Shown here: positions 1 through 5,150 of the stretch, piece after piece
Position numbering within the stretch: the stretch's first letter is position 1
Layout: each line of letters opens with the position of its first letter
Assembly: GCA_016786965.1 (NCBI GenBank)
Contig: JAEUVL010000080.1
Span: 1-7,333, forward strand
DNA length: 7,333 nucleotides
Direction of reading: 5' to 3'
Source: Chitinophagaceae bacterium
Lineage (GTDB): Bacteria > Bacteroidota > Bacteroidia > Chitinophagales > Chitinophagaceae
Translations under genes and position numbers: made by a program
The notes under the pieces: generated by a model
The model's database searches: none
Told to the model about the DNA's origin: nothing
The model's input: the letters and a program-made list of their open reading frames with translations, nothing else

Positions 1-43
1 ATGCTTTACCGAATTATTAATGTTGCCTGTTTTCGTACCCTTT

Positions 44-76
44 TTTGGCTGGAATAGCACAATTGCCTTACATTTG
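44..76 (+). promoter_or_regulatory. Bacteroidota-type sigma-A promoter for rimP cluster
   Basis: TTTG at 44-47 (the end of a T-run) is followed after 21 bp by TACATTTG at 69-76. This is a perfect match to the known Bacteroidota housekeeping consensus of TTTG near -33 and TAnnTTTG near -7. Transcription is inferred to start about 5-7 bases after the -7 box, near 81-83, giving a leader of about 50 nt before the rimP ATG. It is the best promoter in the window and probably drives the whole cluster. The start site is inferred, not observed. Confidence 0.75.
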
Positions 77-92
77 CATCGGAAATAGCAGT

Positions 93-120
93 AAGAAGGG
101 AACGAGGCCGTTCCCTTCTT
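93..120 (+). promoter_or_regulatory. 12-bp perfect hairpin in the rimP leader
   Basis: AAGAAGGGAACG (93-104) and CGTTCCCTTCTT (109-120) are perfect reverse complements around the 4-nt loop AGGC. The stem ends 12 nt before the rimP ATG and begins about 10 nt after the predicted transcription start, so most of the short leader would be this hairpin. The following CTTTTAT is pyrimidine-rich, so the element could instead be an intrinsic terminator for an upstream gene, or an attenuator. Its position between promoter and start codon favours a leader structure affecting transcription or rimP translation. The structure is certain by base complementarity; the role is inferred. Confidence 0.65.
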
Positions 121-132
121 CTTTTATACCAC

Positions 133-603
133 ATGAGCAACGATACACAAATACAAATGCTGGAAAAGAAGGTGGAGGCACTGATTAGTGCCGAGCCAGA
201 GCTTTTCCTGGTAGAAGTAAAGATCAAACCCACCAATAACATCAAGGTGTTTATTGATGGAAATCAGGGAGTTAGTATCGAAAAGCTGGTTCAATATAAT
301 CGGCGGCTGTACAAACAGCTGGAAGAGGAGAACATCTACCCCAATGGAGATTTTTCGCTGGAAGTGTCCTCACCCGGGCTTGATGAACCCCTGAAGTTAC
401 ACCGGCAGTACCTGAAAAATATTGGCCGCTATGTGGAGGTAACCGATCTGGAAGGAGGGAAAAAAGAAGGAAAACTGCTTAGTGTCGACGAAAAGGCCAT
501 CGTAGTGGAAGAACAAAAAGGTAAAGGAAAGAAGTTAGAGATAGTGCAACACACTATATTTTTTGATAACATAAAAACAACAAAAATTCAAATCAAATTC
601 TAA
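133..603 (+). CDS. rimP: Ribosome maturation factor RimP
   Basis: RimP is a cytoplasmic factor that binds the free 30S subunit and helps its late maturation. The 156-residue product has the usual family length of about 150. The diagnostic stretch at residues 74-87, FSLEVSSPGLDEPL, is the RimP signature at the end of the N-terminal alpha/beta domain; the family more often has GLDRPL, so Glu replaces Arg here. The C-terminal SH3-like part (about 97-156) contains a GKKEGKLL stretch, then a Lys/Glu-rich segment, and ends in the typical IFFDNIKTTKI strand. The start at 133 is the first in-frame ATG after the promoter and leader hairpin; Met9 is a less likely alternative. No Shine-Dalgarno is visible, as is usual in Bacteroidota. 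It is followed after 104 nt by nusA, the standard neighbour. Confidence 0.95.
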   Translation: MSNDTQIQMLEKKVEALISAEPELFLVEVKIKPTNNIKVFIDGNQGVSIEKLVQYNRRLYKQLEEENIYPNGDFSLEVSSPGLDEPLKLHRQYLKNIGRYVEVTDLEGGKKEGKLLSVDEKAIVVEEQKGKGKKLEIVQHTIFFDNIKTTKIQIKF

Positions 604-608
604 AAAAA

Positions 609-694
609 AGTTGCGAGCCCTGAGCTTTGAGCTGCGAGACAACCCCACCCCTGTAGGGTTCAAACTCGAAACTCAAAACTCGAAACTCAAAACT
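609..694. repeat. Inverted array of GAG-heptads, rimP-nusA spacer
   Basis: This nearly fills the 104-nt spacer. The left arm has GAG at 615, 622, 629 and 636. The right arm has its complement CTC at 665, 672, 679 and 686, plus CTA at 693. Both arms are thus in exact 7-nt phase. Folding pairs all four GAG/CTC cores in register, along with AGTT (609-612) to AACT (691-694) and a tip of AACCC (641-645) to GGGTT (656-660). By my count 21 of 30 positions in the arms are Watson-Crick pairs plus one G-U, with five more pairs at the tip. Mismatches fall in the four variable bases of each heptad. The right arm also reads as the direct repeat AACTCGAAACTCAA twice. It begins 5 nt after the rimP stop and ends 13 nt before the nusA ATG. 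Function unknown. Confidence 0.8.
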
Positions 695-707
695 AAATTC
701 ATGAGTT

Positions 708-1958
708 ATGGCAAGTATCAACCTGATTGAGGCGTTCCAGGATTTTAAAGAGGCGGAAAATATTGACCGCCCTACCATGATGAAAGTAGTGGAAGATGTA
801 TTTAAAACCCTGCTGCGCAAGAAATACACCAGTGATGACAATTTTGACGTGATCGTAAATGCGGAAAAGGGTGACCTCGAGATCATCCGCCGCCGGATGA
901 TCGTGGAAGATGGACAAGTGGAAGATCCGCTGGCACAGGTAGCCTATTCTGATGCGGTGAAAATTGAGCCCGACTTTGAAGTGGGTGAAGAACTATATGA
1001 AGAAATTGACCTGCTGGATTTTGGGCGCAGGGCCATCCTGGCCGCTAAACAAACACTGGCCAGCCGCATCAGCGACCTGAAGAAGAATGTATTGGCTAAG
1101 AAATACGGAGATCGTGTGGGCGACATCATCAGCGCTGAAGTATACCAGGTTTGGAAAAAAGAGATATTACTCCTGGATGAAGAAGGAAATGAGCTGATCC
1201 TGCCAAAAAGTGAGCAAATTCCCCAGGATTATTTCAAAAAAGGAGAAAATATTCGTGCCGTAGTGAAGAAAGTGGACATGAAAAATAATAGCCCGGTGAT
1301 CATCCTTTCCAGAACATCACCAGATTTTCTGGCTAAATTACTGGAGATAGAGGTCCCTGAAATATTCGATGGCCTGATTGTGATTAAGAAAATTGTGCGG
1401 GATCCGGGAGAAAGAGCTAAAGTTGCGGTAGAATCCTTCGATGACCGTATTGATCCTGTAGGTGCCTGCGTAGGTATGAAAGGCAGCCGTATCCACGGTA
1501 TCGTAAGAGAATTGAAAAATGAGAATATCGATGTGATCAACTGGACAAGCAATATCCAGCTGCTGATACAGCGTTCACTTACCCCTGCCAAGATAACGAG
1601 TATGGAACTGGACAATGAAGGGAAGCATGCGAATGTGTACCTGAAACCCGACCAGGTGTCGCTGGCTATCGGTCGCCGTGGAGTGAACATCAAACTGGCC
1701 ACCGAGCTCACTGGTTACGAACTGGATGTATATCGTGACAAAGAAGGCGAAGAGGAAGATGAATTTGATATCGATCTGGAAGAATTCAGCGACGAGATTG
1801 AAACCTGGATCATTGATGAACTGAAAAGAGTGGGTTGCGACACCGGCAGAAGCGTACTGAACCTTACACCGGAAGAACTGGAGCGCAGAACTGATCTCGA
1901 GAAAGAAACGATCGCTGATGTACGACGCATATTGAAAGAAGAATTTGAAAAAGAATAA
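708..1958 (+). CDS. nusA: Transcription termination/antitermination factor NusA
   Basis: NusA binds RNA polymerase near the RNA exit channel and modulates pausing, hairpin-dependent termination and antitermination. The 416-residue protein shows the family domains in order: an N-terminal polymerase-binding domain (about 1-125, with DFGRRAILAAKQ at 104-115), an S1 domain (about 133-201), KH1 with GMKG at 256-259 and KH2 with GRRG at 322-325. An acidic linker (about 346-364) leads to one helix-hairpin-helix-like segment (about 365-416). E. coli NusA is 495 residues with two C-terminal acidic repeats; B. subtilis NusA is about 370 with none, so this form is intermediate. The ATG at 708 is chosen because the overlapping upstream ATG at 701 is in another frame and stops after nine codons. 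Flanked by rimP and infB, the usual order. Confidence 0.97.
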   Translation: MASINLIEAFQDFKEAENIDRPTMMKVVEDVFKTLLRKKYTSDDNFDVIVNAEKGDLEIIRRRMIVEDGQVEDPLAQVAYSDAVKIEPDFEVGEELYEEIDLLDFGRRAILAAKQTLASRISDLKKNVLAKKYGDRVGDIISAEVYQVWKKEILLLDEEGNELILPKSEQIPQDYFKKGENIRAVVKKVDMKNNSPVIILSRTSPDFLAKLLEIEVPEIFDGLIVIKKIVRDPGERAKVAVESFDDRIDPVGACVGMKGSRIHGIVRELKNENIDVINWTSNIQLLIQRSLTPAKITSMELDNEGKHANVYLKPDQVSLAIGRRGVNIKLATELTGYELDVYRDKEGEEEDEFDIDLEEFSDEIETWIIDELKRVGCDTGRSVLNLTPEELERRTDLEKETIADVRRILKEEFEKE

Positions 1959-1961
1959 TGC

Positions 1962-2043
1962 AAATGTGGAAATGAGATAATGTGAAAGTGTGAAATGAAC
2001 TTTCATTGACAGCATTCTCACATTTGCCACATTTACCACATTT
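1962..2043. repeat. Inverted array of ATGTG words, nusA-infB spacer
   Basis: The spacer is 104 nt, the same length as rimP-nusA. The left arm repeats AATGTGNA-like octamers (1963-1997). The right arm repeats their complement as 9-nt CACATTTNC words with CAT at 2013, 2021, 2030 and 2039. Paired blocks are AAATGTGG (1962-1969) to CCACATTT (2036-2043), AAATG (1970-1974) to CATTT (2030-2034), AATGTGA (1979-1985) to TCACATT (2018-2024), and a tip of AATGA (1994-1998) to TCATT (2003-2007) around ACTT. The left arm starts right at the nusA stop codon and the right arm ends 19 nt before the infB ATG. The architecture matches the other two spacers but the word differs. Function unknown. Confidence 0.7.
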
Positions 2044-2062
2044 TCATATTAATAAAACCTGA

Positions 2063-4939
2063 ATGGCAGAATTAAAATTACCGAGATTATTAGCTGCGGC
2101 CAAAGAGTTCAACATTGGTCAGGACACCCTTATTGACTTTTTGATAGGCAAAGGATTTCCAAAAGATGAGCTGAAGCCAACTTCCAAGCTTACGGAAGAT
2201 ATGTACCGTTCCCTGCAGCAGGAGTTTCAGAGCGACAAGGTAGCTAAAATGAAAAGCGACCAGCTCGAACTTCCTAAAGGCGCACAGGCAGAAGCCAAAA
2301 AGAAAAAGGAAGACGAAGAGATCGTATTTAAAAAAGAAGAAAAACCGGCGGCTAAAACAGCCAAAAAAGAAGAAGAAAAACCGGTAGAGGAAATTGTTCC
2401 TGTTGTTCCTGAAATAGTGGAAGTAAAAGTAGAAGAAAAGAAAGAAGAAAAAGAGGAAGAAGTAGTTAAGATAGGCGTGCCGGAATTAGAAGGCCCCAAA
2501 GTGCTTACCAAAATTGACTTATCTGCTATCGACTCTTCTACCCGGCCAAAGAAAATAACAAAAGTCAAAAAAGAAGAAGAAAAGCCGGCTGTAGAAGAAA
2601 AGGTCACTAAAGGAAAGGCTAAAAAAACAAAGAAGGAAGAAGAAGAAGAGGCTGCAATAGAAACGCCAAAGCCCGTGGAAGTGACAAAAGAAGAACCGGT
2701 AGAAGAACAGGCTGCGGCTGTCATTGAAAATATAGAAGTAGAAAAACTCACCGGCCCGAAAATTCTCGGAAAGATCGAATTGCCGGTTGATAACGATACA
2801 AGACCCGTAAAAGACGAAAAGAAAAAACGCAAGCGTATCCCGATTGAGAAGAAAGATGTTAAGCGGGAAATATTCATCAATAAAGATACCGGTGGCGACA
2901 GAAGGCAAGGTGGTGGTAGCGCAGGTGGTGCCGGAGGATTTAACCGCGGCCGTGGTGGTGCAACAGGCGGCGCAGGAGGCAACAGGAGGCCGATAACTAC
3001 CGGTGGCAGACGAGAAGATAAACTGATCGACGAAAAAGAAATTCAGAAAAAGATACAGGAAACGCAGGCCAAGCTGGCCGGTGGTGGTGGAAAAGGTAAG
3101 AACCTGAAAGCCAAGCTCCGTCGTGAAAAGCGGCAGGAAATGGCCGATGCACAAGGCGATGCCACAGACGATAACAAACTGCAGGTCACGGAATTCATCA
3201 GTGTAAGCGAACTGGCCAACCTGATGGATGTAAGTTTTGCCGAAGTGATCAGCAAATGTATGAGCCTGGGTATCATGGTGTCCATAAACCAGCGTCTTGA
3301 TGCGGAAGTAATAGAATTAGTAGCCAGCGAATTTGGTTTTGATGTCGAATTCATCGACATGGAAAAGCAAATGGAGATGGAAGAAGAACTGGAAGAAGAT
3401 GATGCAGAAGACCTGCAGCATCGTTCACCCATCGTCACCATCATGGGTCACGTAGACCATGGTAAAACCTCGTTGCTTGACTATATCAGGAGTGCCAATG
3501 TAGTAGCCGGTGAGGCAGGCGGTATCACACAGCACATAGGTGCTTACCAGGTGCAGTTGGCAAATGGAAAAGAAATAACCTTCCTGGATACTCCGGGTCA
3601 CGAAGCCTTTACAGCTATGAGAGCCAGGGGTGCCAAAGTAACCGATATTGCGGTGATCGTAATTGCGGCGGATGATGCGGTGATGCCGCAAACAAGGGAG
3701 GCGATCAGCCACGCCCAGGCTGCTGGTGTACCTATGATCTTTGCGATAAATAAGATCGACAAAGACGGCGCTAATTCACAAAAAATATATGAGCAGCTTT
3801 CGCAGATGAATATCCTGGTAGAAGAGTGGGGGGGTAAATTCCAGAGCCAGGAAATTGCTGCAAAAAAGGGTCTGAACATAGACAAACTATTGGAGAAAAT
3901 ATTGCTGGAAGCTGAAATATTAGACCTGAAAGCTAACCCTGACCGGGAAGCTACCGGAACCATTATTGAAGCATCATTGGATAAAGGACGTGGCTTCGTA
4001 GCAACATTATTAGTAGAGAACGGAACATTGCATCCCGGCGACCTGATCGTAAGCGGTCAGTATTTTGGCCGTGTAAAAGCAATGTTCAATGAGAGAAATA
4101 AAAAAGAAGAAAAAGCCGGCCCTTCTGCCCCTGCAGTGATCCTCGGATTGAACGGTGCTCCTCAGGCTGGTGAAAAATTCAAGGTGTATGAAGACGAAGC
4201 TGAAGCAAAAGAGATCGCCTATCGCCGTGCACAAATATTAAGAGAGCAGGGTATTCGCACCAAGAAACACATTACACTGGATGAGATCGGCCGTCGTTTG
4301 GCGCTCGGAAGCTTTAAAGAACTGAAAGTGATCATCAAAGGTGATGTGGACGGTTCCGTAGAAGCATTGAGTGATTCCTTACAAAAACTATCCACACAGG
4401 AGATTTTGGTAAGTGTGATACACAAAGGAGTGGGACAGATCAATGAAAGTGATATCGTGCTGGCGGAAGCATCTGATGCCATCGTTATCGCCTTTAACGT
4501 TCGTCCGTCTTTACAGGCTTCCAGGCTGGCTGACAATGCCGGTATTGAAATAAAGATGTACTCTATCATTTACAATGCGATCGAAGAGGTGAAGAGTGCA
4601 ATGGAGGGAATGCTTGAACCTAAGGTACAGGAGAGGATCGTGGCCAATGTGGAGATCAAAGAAGTATTCAAGTTCGATAAAGCCACCGTGGCAGGTTGCC
4701 AGGTACTGGATGGAAAGATCAAGCGGGATTCTAAGATCCGCCTGATACGGGATGGTATCGTTATTTATCCAACCGGTGATGCAAGTGCCGAACTGGCTTC
4801 GCTCAAGCGCTTTAAAGACGATGCCAAGGAAGTGCTCTCTGGTATGGAGTGCGGATTGACCATCAAGAATTTCAGCGATATTAAAGTAGGCGACGTGGTA
4901 GAAGCCTACGAAGTGGAAGAAGTGAAGAGAACACTGTAA
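2063..4939 (+). CDS. infB: Translation initiation factor IF-2
   Basis: IF-2 is the GTPase that delivers fMet-tRNA to the 30S subunit and promotes 50S joining. The 958-residue protein has an N-terminal IF2_N-like domain (about 3-55), a long Lys/Glu-rich linker (about 75-270), a Gly/Arg-rich stretch (277-317), a second IF2_N-like domain (about 373-430), then the conserved core. G-domain motifs are intact: G1 GHVDHGKTS (462-470), the G2 region GGITQHIGAY (486-495), G3 DTPGH (509-513), G4 NKID (563-566) and a G5-like AAKKG (599-603). Beta-barrel domain II (about 625-720), domain III (about 740-850) and the tRNA-binding C-terminal domain (about 858-955) follow. The linker holds a duplicated GPK/TRP motif. 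The start at 2063 gives the expected MAELKLPRLL beginning; no Shine-Dalgarno is seen. Confidence 0.98.
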   Translation: MAELKLPRLLAAAKEFNIGQDTLIDFLIGKGFPKDELKPTSKLTEDMYRSLQQEFQSDKVAKMKSDQLELPKGAQAEAKKKKEDEEIVFKKEEKPAAKTAKKEEEKPVEEIVPVVPEIVEVKVEEKKEEKEEEVVKIGVPELEGPKVLTKIDLSAIDSSTRPKKITKVKKEEEKPAVEEKVTKGKAKKTKKEEEEEAAIETPKPVEVTKEEPVEEQAAAVIENIEVEKLTGPKILGKIELPVDNDTRPVKDEKKKRKRIPIEKKDVKREIFINKDTGGDRRQGGGSAGGAGGFNRGRGGATGGAGGNRRPITTGGRREDKLIDEKEIQKKIQETQAKLAGGGGKGKNLKAKLRREKRQEMADAQGDATDDNKLQVTEFISVSELANLMDVSFAEVISKCMSLGIMVSINQRLDAEVIELVASEFGFDVEFIDMEKQMEMEEELEEDDAEDLQHRSPIVTIMGHVDHGKTSLLDYIRSANVVAGEAGGITQHIGAYQVQLANGKEITFLDTPGHEAFTAMRARGAKVTDIAVIVIAADDAVMPQTREAISHAQAAGVPMIFAINKIDKDGANSQKIYEQLSQMNILVEEWGGKFQSQEIAAKKGLNIDKLLEKILLEAEILDLKANPDREATGTIIEASLDKGRGFVATLLVENGTLHPGDLIVSGQYFGRVKAMFNERNKKEEKAGPSAPAVILGLNGAPQAGEKFKVYEDEAEAKEIAYRRAQILREQGIRTKKHITLDEIGRRLALGSFKELKVIIKGDVDGSVEALSDSLQKLSTQEILVSVIHKGVGQINESDIVLAEASDAIVIAFNVRPSLQASRLADNAGIEIKMYSIIYNAIEEVKSAMEGMLEPKVQERIVANVEIKEVFKFDKATVAGCQVLDGKIKRDSKIRLIRDGIVIYPTGDASAELASLKRFKDDAKEVLSGMECGLTIKNFSDIKVGDVVEAYEVEEVKRTL
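2483..2818 (+). repeat. Two copies of a GPK...TRP motif in the IF-2 linker
   Basis: Residues 142-164 of IF-2 read L-E-GPKVL-T-KIDL...D-x-x-TRPKK, and residues 229-250 read L-T-GPKIL-G-KIEL...D-x-x-TRPVK. By eye 13 of about 22 aligned residues are identical. They are separated by about 65 residues of Lys/Glu-rich, probably disordered sequence. The hydrophobic and proline pattern stands out from the charged surroundings, suggesting a short linear binding motif in duplicate. Similar linker motifs may be common in Bacteroidota IF-2; I cannot check. A partner is unknown. Confidence 0.6.
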
Positions 4940-5086
4940 GAGCTATGAGTTGATAGATTCGAGTTACGAGTAGTAGCCTACAGCTCGCCGGATCAATCAG
5001 TTAGCATGGGAGACTAGTATGCTGAAAGAACTTTTAGGCCTTTAAGTCTCGCAACTCATAACTCACAGCTCGTAGCTATTCGAATC
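4940..5086. repeat. Inverted array of GAG-heptads, infB-surA spacer
   Basis: The left arm starts at the base after the infB stop and has GAG at 4940, 4947, 4961 and 4968, with TAG at 4954, all in 7-nt phase. The right arm has CTC at 5048, 5055, 5062 and 5069 and CTA at 5076, also in 7-nt phase. The arms (4940-4974 and 5044-5078) align in register with about 23 of 35 complementary positions by my count; AGCCTA (4975-4980) to TAGGCCT (5035-5041) may extend the pairing with one bulge. The loop holds a small hairpin, TTAGCAT (5001-5007) to ATGCTGA (5019-5025), with one G-U pair. This is the same word class as the rimP-nusA spacer, so the two are probably members of one repeat family. The 64 nt between the right arm and surA are A/T-rich and unstructured by eye. 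Function unknown. Confidence 0.75.
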
Positions 5087-5137
5087 AAACTTTTGTTAAA
5101 TACCCTGTTTCCCGAGCAATACTAATAAAGGGAAATT

Positions 5138-5145
5138 TACTTTTG
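5138..5145 (+). promoter_or_regulatory. Candidate -7 box just before surA
   Basis: TACTTTTG matches the Bacteroidota TAnnTTTG -7 consensus exactly. It ends 5 bases before the surA ATG, so a transcript from it would begin at or next to the start codon and be almost leaderless. No TTTG lies at the expected 19-23 bp upstream; the nearest is at 5092-5095, too far. An eight-base match with two free positions in A/T-rich sequence may be chance. Confidence 0.3.
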
Positions 5146-5150
5146 AACTT

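Noticed and set aside
2..88. Open frame entering from the left edge and stopping at 86-88, just before the 93-120 hairpin, as a possible C-terminus of an upstream gene
   Set aside because: Only 28 codons, which is easily open by chance, and it overlaps a consensus promoter. The resulting residues match nothing I recognise. It is kept only as an alternative reading of the hairpin as a terminator.
604..707. CRISPR array suggested by the repeated short words
   Set aside because: Units are 7-9 nt with no spacers, arms are inverted relative to each other, and no cas genes are present.
2019..2026. CACATTTG before infB as a -7 promoter box
   Set aside because: The essential first T is missing, no TTTG lies at the right distance, and the sequence is one unit of the CACATTT repeat array.
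1229..2039. Minus-strand open frames over the 3' half of nusA
   Set aside because: They lie fully opposite a well-recognised gene, have low-complexity Ser/Phe-rich translations, and lack promoters or family motifs.
2227..2982. Long open frame on the minus strand across the IF-2 linker (251 codons, Ser/Phe-rich)
   Set aside because: It is the antisense shadow of the Lys/Glu- and Gly-rich coding sequence, whose purine bias removes stop codons on the other strand. It has the composition expected of an artefact and no domain.
4940..5150. Insertion sequence or tRNA in the 211-nt infB-surA spacer
   Set aside because: There is no transposase frame, no target-site duplication that I can see, and no cloverleaf. 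The inverted arms are phased short words rather than IS terminal repeats.
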